From: Methanoregulaceae archaeon UXB-2016
Lineage (GTDB): Archaea > Halobacteriota > Methanomicrobia > Methanomicrobiales > Methanospirillaceae
Length of the DNA stretch: 64,000 bases
Reading direction: 5' to 3'
Assembly: GCA_004332335.1 (NCBI GenBank)
Contig: SISS01000014.1
Location: 62,001 to 126,000, forward strand
The translations under genes and the position numbers were made by a program. How positions within the stretch are numbered: position 1 is the stretch's first letter; each line of letters opens with the position of its first letter. The notes below the pieces were generated by a model. It saw only the letters and a program-made list of their open reading frames with translations. It had not been told where the DNA came from and made no database searches. Positions 17,801 to 25,668 of the stretch are shown here, one piece after another.

Positions 17801-17900
17801 CGGTCTCGAGTCCGCGACATATCTGCATGCCGGCAGCAGCACGGCGATCTGCCCACACTGCTATGAGTTACTCTTCCGAGACCAGGTGGAGATCCGCTGA
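14808..17900 (+). CDS. PrimPol-AAA+ helicase replication protein of an integrated element
   Basis: The 1030-residue protein appears to combine primer synthesis and helicase functions, as in plasmid and virus replication initiators. Residues about 30-270 look like an archaeo-eukaryotic primase domain: Asp129-Ile-Asp131 as the metal-binding pair, SGNGAHLLY with His177, and KVDTANHNAARIWKCYGT (from residue 211) as the third motif. A Cys/His segment near 320-340 (CPFSDAH, CKHDSCGG) may bind zinc. The P-loop ATPase has Walker A GESGKGKS at 431-438 and Walker B VFFVDD at 474-479. A winged-helix-like region lies near 690-740. A repeat-rich linker spans about 785-900. Two C-terminal zinc ribbons follow (Cys927/930/957/960 and Cys995/998/1015/1018). 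A strong AAGGAGGA site supports the start. Confidence 0.8.
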   Translation: MKESTSAGANAGAGALTTSGAGMAAPGNRRMTVIDSLRLLVELESVVELRAIGVDGRIASGYFDDLEALANAVEPMDASGDYRGVYLTLNPVDPALLARRANRVQGRLGRGDATTADGDVLRRRWLPVDIDPVRPSGISSTDAEHEVSFRTAEAVREYLASLGWPAPVVADSGNGAHLLYRIELPNDDASTALVKGVLAALDARFSNEGAKVDTANHNAARIWKCYGTVSRKGDSVRDRPHRRSAVVSCPEVFGVVPADRLRALAGDLPPAPAAGPLDLRAWLAGHGIGVASDKPWQGGTLFTLAECPFSDAHTDGAYAVQFANGAVHAGCKHDSCGGGRQRWPELRNRFESERAERVSPPAPEPVSEPDEDPAVTAEAREVLAAGDPLAYMVAAFNLDHVGDPVLGQCLALSLASQIVWNSRGLHAITTGESGKGKSDGYRAMLRQVPERFKLNGSFSDKALYYKQDLSPSSVFFVDDKDMSDAIQEVLKEATSSFSEPITHHTLTTDRKPLTCTIPARCVWWVAKKEGTGDDQVLNRMLTVWVNESKEQDRAVIGSAIDREARDDDRPPGAHREVRVCGAMWELLHGQLIDVNLSRFVRRIRFSDVRNRRNPLMFLDMIKSVAALRFLQRDRRDLAGGVVRVYATEADFETAAGIFAALHGAAGSQAEKLTKRESEVLDLIAAAGLEEFTILKIQALTNLSYHQISRMMSGYRSRGANYTGLLEKCPAVSTLDTSISTQDDAGDGTIRRRAISYTFNAQVYRDWRTGGLVWLAEPDPKDGGPDGGRSLHVQHVRSTFAAGAANHEDTETGQVDETGSISSRVLDHRSSFAADGENTRCSRTVSEAGGVSVFSALCGKEIADLDENAGIWHPGAQKAPLACSSLQQPAANVQQSTPSPADGTAFTLAGVDPADYAPIPDGVGLEECPLCGGRAVHYVEKYRARRARDPGAPGRRICRRCYDAARRREQSAVRVLPGVLPLGELAPVEPGRLGRCDVCGLESATYLHAGSSTAICPHCYELLFRDQVEIR
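17170..17492. repeat. Iteron-like GCTGCA/TGCAGC cluster with dyads inside the PrimPol gene
   Basis: About ten copies of a GCTGC/GCAGC core in both orientations occupy two groups, 17174-17220 and 17451-17490, with one copy between. CGTTTGCTGCAG occurs exactly at 17200-17211 and 17296-17307; TGCAGCAAA at 17482-17490 is the inverted form. Between the groups lie a palindrome centred near 17329 (CACGG...TTCGCGAA...CCGTG), arms GGAGAACAC (17312-17320) and GTGTTCTCC (17361-17369), and an A/T-richer patch (GTAGTATATCATC, about 17260). The coded linker is low complexity and uses codons unlike the rest of the gene. The pattern resembles a replication origin embedded in an initiator gene. Confidence 0.55.
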
Positions 17901-17901
17901 C

Positions 17902-18156
17902 ATGGTCATCCCTGTCGAATGGTTGGAAAGAAAGGGAGAGGTCGATAGGCGGGCCCCCGGGGCGGCCTCGACCGGGATATGGAACTGGCCGTTGCGACAG
18001 ACGGACGGGAGCCCCGTCGCCTCCCCTGTCGACCGTGCTCGACCCCGGAGCATTGCGGAAGATCGCGGCGTCGGTCGGGCGGTGCGAGCCTGTGGGATCG
18101 AGCCGGCGACGTCAGTCGATGAGGATGAAGCCGAACGCCGTGTGGAAGACGAGTGA
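17902..18156 (+). CDS. Possible small protein downstream of PrimPol
   Basis: An 84-residue frame starts two bases after the PrimPol stop (TGACATGG), so it could be translated by coupling. The start reads MVIPVEWLERKGEVD; the C-terminus is acidic and charged. No family is recognised and the middle is Arg/Pro-rich, as in non-coding GC-rich DNA. It may equally be a chance frame. The rest of 17901-18352 shows no gene. Confidence 0.25.
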   Translation: MVIPVEWLERKGEVDRRAPGAASTGIWNWPLRQTDGSPVASPVDRARPRSIAEDRGVGRAVRACGIEPATSVDEDEAERRVEDE

Positions 18157-18352
18157 CGGCGGATGCACGGTAGCCGGGAAGACCTCCCGGTCCCGGGACG
18201 ATGCCATCGATGTCAAATTCAGAGAGCCAGAGTTCAGCTATAACTATCGGAACGTCGATCTCTCTGATCAATCGATCGAGACGCCTCGCGGATCGACACC
18301 GGTGGCTGTTCCGCGCATGCGTCAAGAGATACAGTAGAGGTGGAAAAGATAC

Positions 18353-21070
18353 ATGCCGAAGACGTCCTGGTATTCTCGGCTTCTTCTCGTCATCGCGATC
18401 TGCGGCCTGATTGGGGTTGCGCAGGGGACGAGCCTGTCGCAGGACGACGCATACGGTGCCGTCCTCTCGCACGTGCTGCAGGGGAACACGGACGGGAGAT
18501 GGGTGTATGCGGACCCGGAGCCGGTCCCCGCCGGCACCACGGTCTCGACCCTGTACGGCGCCGTCGTCCTGCCGGAGAGCGAGGGCTGGCTCTTCTTCAT
18601 CGACGATGCGCCGATGGAGGGCTGGGCGCACCCGTGCCGGTACGTCCACGTCGACATGACCGGCGCGGTTACCGTGAAGGACGCGAACGGACCTCCCAGA
18701 GCGCTCCAGTCGTGGAAGATGGTGGCGGGCTCTCTCCCGGTTGCCCAGCCGACCAGGGCCCCGAGCCGTTATGTACCCCGAGGCGTCGGAGGCATCCTTC
18801 CACCGTGCACGGACACGAGCCATTCCTATGCCGTGCTCATCAGCGGCGGGGCGAACGCCTACAACAACTGGGAGCGCTACTATGGCGACGTCTCGTTCAT
18901 GTACAGAACCCTCGCAAACGAGTACGGGTATCTGGACGACCACGTCTACGTCCTGATGTCTGACGGGGCCGATCCCGGTCTCGACCAGCATAAAAATACC
19001 GGGGGCTACGTCTCGTCCGACCCCGACCTGGACGGCGACGGCGACCAGGACGTCGGGTACGCGGCGACGAAGGAGAATATCACCGCGGTCTTCGACCACC
19101 TTCGGACCACCCTGGGGTCGGGGGACCGGCTCTTCATCTTCACGACGGACCACGGCGGACCGGAACACAGTCCGCAACAGGGCACGAACGTCGTCCTGAA
19201 CCTCTGGGATTGGACGCGTATTAAGGACGACGAGTTCGCCGTCGAAGTCGACAGGGTGGCGTCGATCGTCCCCGTCACGATCACCATGGAGCAGTGCTAC
19301 AGCGGTGGGTTCGTCGACGACATCATCCCCGGCCTTCCCGGCCAGAAGAGGGTCATCGCGACCGCGGCCAATGCGTACGAGTCTTCATGGGGCGATACGT
19401 TCAGCACCCTCTGGATCTCCGCGGTCGCGGGCCACGACAGGAGCGGGGCGACGGTCGACGCCGACGCGATCGACGACCGGACGGTCTCGATGCGGGAGGC
19501 ATTCGAGTATGCGAAGACGCATGACCACGAAGCTGAGCACCCCCAGTACGCTGAGACTCCGGCGGGGATCGGAGCGAACCTCGCGCTCAGCTCCTGCTAC
19601 GCGCCCTCCCTTACAGCCCACTTCACGGCGACACGGACTGCCGGCTATTATCCGTTGACCGTCGGGTTCGCGGACACCTCGACGGGCATGCCGACGTCGT
19701 GGTCGTGGACCTTCGGGGACGGGGGGATCTCGACCCTGCAGGATCCGAGCCACACCTACACCGCTGCCGGCACCTACACCGTGAATTTGACCGTGCGAAA
19801 CGCGACCGGCCACTCGTCGGGCCCGGTCTCCACGGCGATCACGGTGAAGAGTATGTCCGAGCTCGGCGACGCCGTGGATGCCCCGACCCTGACCTGGACT
19901 ACGGACACGGACGCGGGGTGGACCGTCGATCGCGCGGTTGCGCACGACGGCCGGAGCGCGGCGCGGTCGGGAGCGATCGGCGGCCTGGCCGCATCGAGCC
20001 TATCAACCTCCGTCATGGGCCCCGCAACCGTCTCGTTCTGGTGGAAGGTCTCGAGCGAGACGAATTACGACTATCTCCGCCTCCTGGTGGATGGTGTCGA
20101 GTCGACCGCGATCACAGGGGGGGTCGACTGGACCCGTCATCAGGTCTCGCTCCCGTCCGGAATGCACACCCTCACCTGGCAGTATGATAAAGATGAGACC
20201 GCTGGATCGGGCAGCGATGCGGGCTGGATCGACCAGGTCGCCACGGCGACCCTGATCCCCGGCGGCCCGATGCCGGCATTCTCCGCGTACCCCCAGTCAG
20301 GGCCGGCACCCCACTCGGTGCAGTTCCTGGACTACACGACAGGAGCCGTCACGTGGTATTGGGACTTCGGTGACAGCGGGGTCTCGGATCAACACTCTCC
20401 CGTTCATATATACAATCAGAGCGGCCGCTACCCGGTCACCCTGACCGTGATCGACTCGGCCGGGAGGACGGGGACGAAGACGGAGTACCAGTTCATCCTT
20501 GTCACCGACCCTGTGACGCCGGCACCGACGCCGGTCGCGGACTTCTCCGCGAACTCGACCGTCGGCGCTGCGCCGATGAGCATCGCGTTCACGGATGCCT
20601 CGTCACCATCACCGTATCACCGGTGGTGGACCTTCGGCGACGGGAGCTCGTCGACCGACGAGAGCCCCGTGCACACCTACACGAAGGCCGGCACCTACAC
20701 CGTGAACCTGACCGCCTGGACATCGATCGGCACGGTATCGACCTCGAAGACGGGGTACGTCACGGTCGGCGCCGATCTGCGGGCGCCGGTGGCCAACTTC
20801 ACGATGAGCCGGACGACGGGCACGGCGCCGCTGTACGTCCGGTTCACGGACGCGTCGACGGGAAGCCCGACCTCGTGGCGGTGGGACTTCGGCGGGCTCG
20901 CCTGGACCTCGACGACGAGCCCGAGCGTCGTCTTCCGCCGGCCTGGCGAATACGCCGTGACCCTGACCGCAACGAACGCCTATGGTTCGTCGATGGCGAC
21001 GCGGAACCTCACCGTGACCGGGGCGATGCCGAAGTCCGTGAGGGGTTCGGCCGTGAGCGTCGTCGGATAA
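18353..21070 (+). CDS. Secreted caspase/legumain-like (C13-type) protease with PKD domains
   Basis: The 905-residue protein starts with a signal peptide (ending near VAQG). A peptidase domain spans about 150-420 with the caspase-fold hallmarks: YAVLISGGANAYNNWERY, the catalytic His in TTDHGGP (His267) and the catalytic Cys in MEQCYSGGF (Cys315). The C13/legumain group cuts after Asn or Asp. PKD domains follow: near 425-500 (WSWTFGDGGISTLQDPSHTY), near 640-710 (WYWDFGDSG), near 725-800 (WWTFGDGSS) and near 810-890 (WRWDFGG). A carbohydrate- or adhesion-type beta domain lies between the first and second (about 505-635). The repeats suggest attachment to the cell surface or to other surface proteins. 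It has no visible membrane anchor at the C-terminus. Confidence 0.88.
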   Translation: MPKTSWYSRLLLVIAICGLIGVAQGTSLSQDDAYGAVLSHVLQGNTDGRWVYADPEPVPAGTTVSTLYGAVVLPESEGWLFFIDDAPMEGWAHPCRYVHVDMTGAVTVKDANGPPRALQSWKMVAGSLPVAQPTRAPSRYVPRGVGGILPPCTDTSHSYAVLISGGANAYNNWERYYGDVSFMYRTLANEYGYLDDHVYVLMSDGADPGLDQHKNTGGYVSSDPDLDGDGDQDVGYAATKENITAVFDHLRTTLGSGDRLFIFTTDHGGPEHSPQQGTNVVLNLWDWTRIKDDEFAVEVDRVASIVPVTITMEQCYSGGFVDDIIPGLPGQKRVIATAANAYESSWGDTFSTLWISAVAGHDRSGATVDADAIDDRTVSMREAFEYAKTHDHEAEHPQYAETPAGIGANLALSSCYAPSLTAHFTATRTAGYYPLTVGFADTSTGMPTSWSWTFGDGGISTLQDPSHTYTAAGTYTVNLTVRNATGHSSGPVSTAITVKSMSELGDAVDAPTLTWTTDTDAGWTVDRAVAHDGRSAARSGAIGGLAASSLSTSVMGPATVSFWWKVSSETNYDYLRLLVDGVESTAITGGVDWTRHQVSLPSGMHTLTWQYDKDETAGSGSDAGWIDQVATATLIPGGPMPAFSAYPQSGPAPHSVQFLDYTTGAVTWYWDFGDSGVSDQHSPVHIYNQSGRYPVTLTVIDSAGRTGTKTEYQFILVTDPVTPAPTPVADFSANSTVGAAPMSIAFTDASSPSPYHRWWTFGDGSSSTDESPVHTYTKAGTYTVNLTAWTSIGTVSTSKTGYVTVGADLRAPVANFTMSRTTGTAPLYVRFTDASTGSPTSWRWDFGGLAWTSTTSPSVVFRRPGEYAVTLTATNAYGSSMATRNLTVTGAMPKSVRGSAVSVVG

Positions 21071-21340
21071 CCCTCTTTTATCCGGGCCGGCCCGATACCG
21101 GCACGCCCCTGTTCACGACGACATACTGTATCCCGAAGGCCAGGTTCAGGAGCACCAGCACGAAGAAGTCGTTCAGGTCCCTCTGAAAACGCGCAATAGT
21201 TCTCTCTTCCAAATGGTCATTCCACACTCCGCACTTCTGTTGGCGTTGGATGATTAAGGAGGATGAACTTCAGATACGTATGCATCGTCTCGCCATCCGC
21301 GGGCCGGCGGGTGGGACGGCCGGTTCTCCAAAAAAAGGAG

Positions 21341-22162
21341 TCAGTACCGGTAGTACCGGCCCTTCTCGTCGTAGACGCCCTGGGGCCCGGGCGGCGTCGC
21401 GTCCGCGATCGACTGGAAGAGCCGGGCCTTGTAGGTCGCGACCAGCACGAACGCGAGCAGGATGAAGACCGCGTAGAGGACCGCGGCGAGGATCAGGCCG
21501 GAGGTCCCGACCATCGCGGCGAGCTGGCCCGACCCGAAGGACGCGAGCTCGGACGCCGGCAGCGAGGCGAGGGGCGCGAGCCGGTCGTAGAGGACCGTGG
21601 TCCAGGCGAGGAGGAGGACGAAGGCCAGCCCGAGCAGGACCGCGAACGTGGTCAGGGCGAAGACCAGCACCTCCCAGATGTGCGCGAGGACGAGGGCGAA
21701 CGACCGCCGGAGGGAGGCGAAGACCCCGAGCCCCTCGTAGCACGCGGCCGTGTCGTAGAGCGAGGAGAAGAACAGGACCGGGATCAGGACCGCGAGCGCG
21801 GCACCAGCCGCCAGATCGGTCGTGACCTCGAGGCCGAGGAGCGGCAGCGGGGTCAGGACCAGGAAGAGCACGAGGGCTGCGCCGAACCCGACCACGAGCC
21901 CGGGCAGGAGGACACGGAAGTAGTTCCTGACGCCCTCCGTGACGAGGAGCCGGGCCGAGGACTGCTGCTCGCGGAGCACGCCGTAGGCTCCGGCCAGCAG
22001 GAAGGGCAGGAGCAGGTACTCGAGCACCAGGAGCCGGACCGAGAAGAAGGTCTCGCCCTGGAGCGAGAGCACGAGCTGGACCGCGTCGAAAGCGGCGTAC
22101 CCGGCCGCGGCGAGCCAGATCGCCGGATACCGCACGCTGTCGCGGAGGGCCTCGAAGAGCAC
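21341..22162 (-). CDS. Multi-pass membrane protein of unknown function
   Basis: The 273-residue protein has about six hydrophobic helices with small soluble parts and ends in a tyrosine-rich tail (YDEKGRYYRY). Repeated Leu/Val/Ala-rich helices and the segment FFSSLYDTAACYEGLGVFASLRRSF resemble archaeal DUF4013-like/glycerophosphodiester-type membrane proteins, but the family is not assigned. The GTG start at 22162 overlaps the last base of the preceding gene's TAG stop, so the two are translationally coupled. Reading frames that continue upstream are artefacts of the overlap. Confidence 0.75.
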   Translation of the reverse strand: MLFEALRDSVRYPAIWLAAAGYAAFDAVQLVLSLQGETFFSVRLLVLEYLLLPFLLAGAYGVLREQQSSARLLVTEGVRNYFRVLLPGLVVGFGAALVLFLVLTPLPLLGLEVTTDLAAGAALAVLIPVLFFSSLYDTAACYEGLGVFASLRRSFALVLAHIWEVLVFALTTFAVLLGLAFVLLLAWTTVLYDRLAPLASLPASELASFGSGQLAAMVGTSGLILAAVLYAVFILLAFVLVATYKARLFQSIADATPPGPQGVYDEKGRYYRY

Positions 22163-22752
22163 TAGCGGTTCCTCGGCATGGCGACGAGCTCGCGTACCTG
22201 GCAGTCGAAGAACCGGCTCGTGTGCGCCGGCCGGATCACCACAACCGTGTCCGTGCCCGATCCCGTCCCGCCACAGGCGACCACCTCGCGATCGACCGGG
22301 ACCTTGCCCTGGTCGGCTGCGATCAGCACGCACTCGACCGCGACCTTCAGCCCGACCGAGACCACGCGGCGGAACGCTTCTGCCACGGCCTCCGATCGCG
22401 AGCCCCCGCCGACCTTCGGAGAGGCCGAGAAGGCCCGCTCGAGCCCGGAGAGGACGTGGGTCCCGATCACGATCGTCATGCCGGCCGCCCTGAGCTCGTC
22501 GGCGACCGCCGGGTCGAACTCCCATTCGCCCGGTGCCCTGAACCCGACCACGTGCGTGACCACGACGAGGTGCAGGCCGGTGCCCTTCACGGCCTCCAGG
22601 AACTGTCGGGCCGTGGACCCGCTTGTGGACGCGACCACGACCGTCCCGATGCCGAGGGCCGTGGCCCGCTCCACCGCGAACCGGGCCGCGTCGGCCGTGT
22701 TCTCGGGCCCGGGCCGTTCGAAGTAGAAAACTCGTCCCTCCGCGTATGCCAT
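22162..22752 (-). CDS. Pyruvate kinase alpha/beta-domain-like protein
   Basis: The 196-residue protein matches the stand-alone version of the C-terminal domain of pyruvate kinase, which in full enzymes binds effectors. Visible features are GIGTVVVASTSGSTARQF near residue 35, a central THVLSGLERAFS, and a Gly-rich GGTGSGTDTVVVIRPA near residue 165. It lacks the catalytic barrel, so it is not a pyruvate kinase; the role in methanogens is unknown. A TATA-like GGTATTAAGG lies about 40 bases upstream. It forms a two-gene unit with the membrane protein. Confidence 0.8.
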   Translation of the reverse strand: MAYAEGRVFYFERPGPENTADAARFAVERATALGIGTVVVASTSGSTARQFLEAVKGTGLHLVVVTHVVGFRAPGEWEFDPAVADELRAAGMTIVIGTHVLSGLERAFSASPKVGGGSRSEAVAEAFRRVVSVGLKVAVECVLIAADQGKVPVDREVVACGGTGSGTDTVVVIRPAHTSRFFDCQVRELVAMPRNR

Positions 22753-22815
22753 AGGTACGAAAGGGGAGGCGTCGGCCTTAATACCTCTTCCATTGGGGGC
22801 GGGGGAAGGCCGGCC

Positions 22816-23205
22816 TCACACCAGGAAGAGGACCCGGGGGGCCCGCCGGTGCCAGAGCCCGCGCTCCTCGAGGAGCTTGACCAGGAGGTCGATCTCGTCG
22901 TGCTCGCCGTAGGTGAGCCCGTGGGTCTCGTAGAGCCCGCGCTCCTGTTCGTACCAGGCGTTGAAATCGTCGCCGTGGCCGCGGAAGAGCGGCTGGAGCT
23001 CCTCGACTAGGGGCAGGTCGTCTCGCAGAACGTAGATGACTCCGTGGGGCAGTTCGACAGGTCTTCCACTGACCACGACGAGCGGGACCACGGGGTCCTC
23101 GTCGGGGTCCTTGGGATCGAGGAGGACGAGGTCTCCGCTCGTCAGGGTCACGCGTGTCTGCGATGTCTGCGGCTTGGGTGGCAGCTCACGAGCAGTATTA
23201 GTCAT
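22816..23205 (-). CDS. Conserved-looking hypothetical protein
   Basis: This 129-residue soluble, acidic protein has no recognised domain. A Pro-rich N-terminus is followed by short beta-like segments (VTLTSGDLVLLD, VVPLVVVSGRPVELP) and a helical C-terminal half (EIDLLVKLLEERGLW). Codon use matches the neighbours and GAGG precedes the ATG, which supports a real gene. It stands between the pyruvate-kinase-like gene and the broken corA gene, all on the same strand. Confidence 0.6.
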   Translation of the reverse strand: MTNTARELPPKPQTSQTRVTLTSGDLVLLDPKDPDEDPVVPLVVVSGRPVELPHGVIYVLRDDLPLVEELQPLFRGHGDDFNAWYEQERGLYETHGLTYGEHDEIDLLVKLLEERGLWHRRAPRVLFLV

Positions 23206-23280
23206 GGTATGCCTCGTAGTGGTCGATGGTGACGGCGTTGCTCATCAATCAGTCTGAGTGTGAGGACGGGCAGCCATATA

Positions 23281-24188
23281 TCAGCTTCGCCCCGAGAGCC
23301 CGAGCCGGATGTTCTCTCCGAAACGGATAGCGAGGAACGAGACGATCGCGAGCCCGACGACGATGGCGAACGCGATCTCGGTCTCCTCAAGCGGAACGAT
23401 GACGTTCATCCCCCAGAGCCCGATCACCATGGCCGGGATCGCAAGGGCGATCGTGATCTCGGTCAGGGTCCGGACGAGCACGTTCAGGTTCATCGAGGCG
23501 AGGGACGAGAAGCCCTCCATCAGGTCGCCATGGATCCGCGTGAAGACCGCGGCGATCTCGGCGTTCTCCCCGTTCCGCTCGACGACCTCGTCGAACGCGG
23601 CCTCTTCCGCCCCTGCGAGCCCGTCCTCCCGGACCGAGGCCAGCATCCGGCCGTTCGACTCGAGCGCGGAGGAGAAGTAGGCCAGGCTCCGCCCGTGGTC
23701 GATCAGCTCGGCCAGGCGCTCCCCGGTCAGGGAGCGCTTGAGCTCCACCTCCTTGAAGGTCGAGCGGTCGTGGATCTCGCGGAGCTCCTGCCGGTAGACC
23801 TCCTCGTTCGCGGCGAGGAGCGCGACCGCGAACGCGGCGGGGTCGTCGGGCCGGGGCGACGGGCCGGCCTGGAGGTCGGCGATCATGTCGGGATCGCGGC
23901 GCGTGATCGTGACCACGCGGTCCGAAGCGAGGACCAACCCGACCGGGACCGTCGCGAACGGTTCTGGACGGTTGCGGACGGTCCGGGGGCTGAGCACGAT
24001 CAGAAGGGCGAGGTCGTCCAGGCGCTGGAAGCGGGCCCGCTGGTACGGGTGAGGGAGTCGGGGATCCAGTCGGCCGGTACGCCGAGCCGGTCCCGGAGTT
24101 CGGCGCACTCCTCGTCCGTCGGGTCGCTGAAGTGGGTCCAGACGCCCCGGCCGGCCCGCTCCGGAGGAAGGAGTGCATGACCGTTCAC
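23281..24188 (-). pseudogene. corA: CorA-type magnesium transporter, one-base frameshift
   Basis: The C-terminal two thirds are a good CorA: a long charged helical stalk, then IGLWGMNVIVP (the GMN signature at the end of the first membrane helix) and a second helix, ending at 23281. The N-terminal part (GVWTHFSDPTDEECAELRDRLGVPADWIPDSLT) lies in a different frame. The two meet near 24047-24050, in a short C run on the coding strand, and adding one base gives DSLTPYQRARFQRLDDLALL, which fits the family. With one base added, 23281-24188 is 303 codons, a normal CorA length. The GTG at 24188 is a tentative start. Either the gene is dead or the base is a sequencing error. Confidence 0.75.
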
Positions 24189-24232
24189 GGTCAGGGCGAG
24201 AGAAAAACCTCGCGGTCGAAAAGGGGGGTGGG

Positions 24233-25507
24233 TTAGAACGAGAAGTTCTTCTGGACGATCTTGAGGGCGCAGTAGTCGCCGCACATGGTGCAGGCGTCCG
24301 TGTCCGCGGACCGGCGCGAGTCGCGGATCGACCGGGCCCGCTCGGGGTTGAGCGCGACCGCGTACTGCCGCTCCCAGTCCAGGTCACGGCGGGCGTGGCC
24401 CATCTCGAGGTCGGCGTCGCGCTTGCCGAGCTTGACCATGTCGCCCACGTGGGCCGCGATCCGGCTCGAGATGACCCCTTCGTAGACCTCCTCGGGCGTC
24501 GGGAGCGCGAGGTGCTCGGCCGGGGTGACGTAGCAGATGAAGTCCGCCCCGTACGAGGACGAGAGCGAGGCCCCGATCATCGCGACGCGGTCGTCGTAGC
24601 CGGGCGCGATGTCGGTCACGAGCGGGCCGAGCATGTAGAACGGCTTCCGGTTCGTGACCCGCTTCTGGAGGATGACGTTCGCCTGGATCTCGTCGATCGG
24701 GATGTGCCCGGGCCCCTCGACGATCACCTGGATGCCCAGGTCGTGGGCCTTGTCCGCGAGCTCGGCGTTGATCAGCAGCTCCTGGACGGCCGCACGGTCG
24801 GTCGAGTCGTGGACCGCGCCGGCCCGCATGCCGTTGCCCATGGAGAGGGTGACCTCGTGCTCGAGCATGATCTCGCAGAGATAGTCGAACTCTGAGTAGA
24901 GCGGGTTCTCCTTCTCGTTGTGGAGCATCCAGGCGGTCATGAAGGCGCCCCCGCGCGAGACGAGCCCGCCGTGCCGGCCCTGGTTCTTGAGCCGCTTCAT
25001 GGTCTCGGAGTTGATCCCCGTGTGGATCGCCATGAAGTTCGTGCCGGCCTTGGCCTGCTCGGCCGTGATCCGGAAGAGGTCGTCCTCGCGCATGTGGATG
25101 ACCGCGCCGTCGCGGACCGCGGCCTCGATGAAGGCCTGGTACAGGGGAACCGAGCCGACCGAGAGGCTCGTCGCTTCGACCACACGCCGGCGGATCTCGA
25201 CCAGGTCGCCGCCGGTCGAGAGCTCCATCAGGGTGTCGGCGCCGGCAAGCTCGGCCTGGCGAGCCTTCTCGACCTCGACATCGATGTCGACGAGGTCGGA
25301 CGAGGTCCCGATCGAGGCGTTCACCTTGGTCCGGAGCCCTTCGCCGATCCCGCAGTGCCGCACGTTGCGGTACGGCGAGACCGGGATCACGATGTGGCCG
25401 CCGGCGATCCCGCGCCGGATGTACTCGGGGTCGAGCCCCTCCTGTCGGGCGACCTCCTTCATCTCCTCGGTGATGATCCCGTTCTTTGCATCGAGAACCA
25501 GACTCAT
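24233..25507 (-). CDS. thiC: Phosphomethylpyrimidine synthase ThiC
   Basis: The 424-residue protein is the radical-SAM enzyme that converts aminoimidazole ribotide to the hydroxymethylpyrimidine phosphate of thiamine. The sequence shows the ThiC barrel throughout ([55 protein letters not shown]) and ends with the cluster-binding cysteines [13 protein letters not shown]. The length is that of archaeal ThiC without the bacterial N-terminal extension. No thi-box sequence was recognised in the 160 bases upstream, so a TPP riboswitch is not supported. It stands alone, with the broken corA gene behind it. Confidence 0.96.
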   Translation of the reverse strand: MSLVLDAKNGIITEEMKEVARQEGLDPEYIRRGIAGGHIVIPVSPYRNVRHCGIGEGLRTKVNASIGTSSDLVDIDVEVEKARQAELAGADTLMELSTGGDLVEIRRRVVEATSLSVGSVPLYQAFIEAAVRDGAVIHMREDDLFRITAEQAKAGTNFMAIHTGINSETMKRLKNQGRHGGLVSRGGAFMTAWMLHNEKENPLYSEFDYLCEIMLEHEVTLSMGNGMRAGAVHDSTDRAAVQELLINAELADKAHDLGIQVIVEGPGHIPIDEIQANVILQKRVTNRKPFYMLGPLVTDIAPGYDDRVAMIGASLSSSYGADFICYVTPAEHLALPTPEEVYEGVISSRIAAHVGDMVKLGKRDADLEMGHARRDLDWERQYAVALNPERARSIRDSRRSADTDACTMCGDYCALKIVQKNFSF

Positions 25508-25668
25508 GGAGATCCGTGGGAGGAAATACCTGATAAAGGCTCCTTTTCAAAAATGCGGACGAAATCTGGATTGTCCTCTCCGCAAGCAAACTTGTTTTCG
25601 TTAAGGAAGGTCCACTTGATCTCGGCGTATAGGGGAGATAATGAAAAAAGAATTGATCTCAGGGGAGA

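Noticed and set aside
23387-24178. Alternative reverse frame over corA
   Set aside because: Arg/Pro-rich shadow; the CorA motifs lie in the other two frames.
25508-25668. TPP riboswitch before thiC
   Set aside because: The conserved thi-box sequences were not recognised in this stretch.
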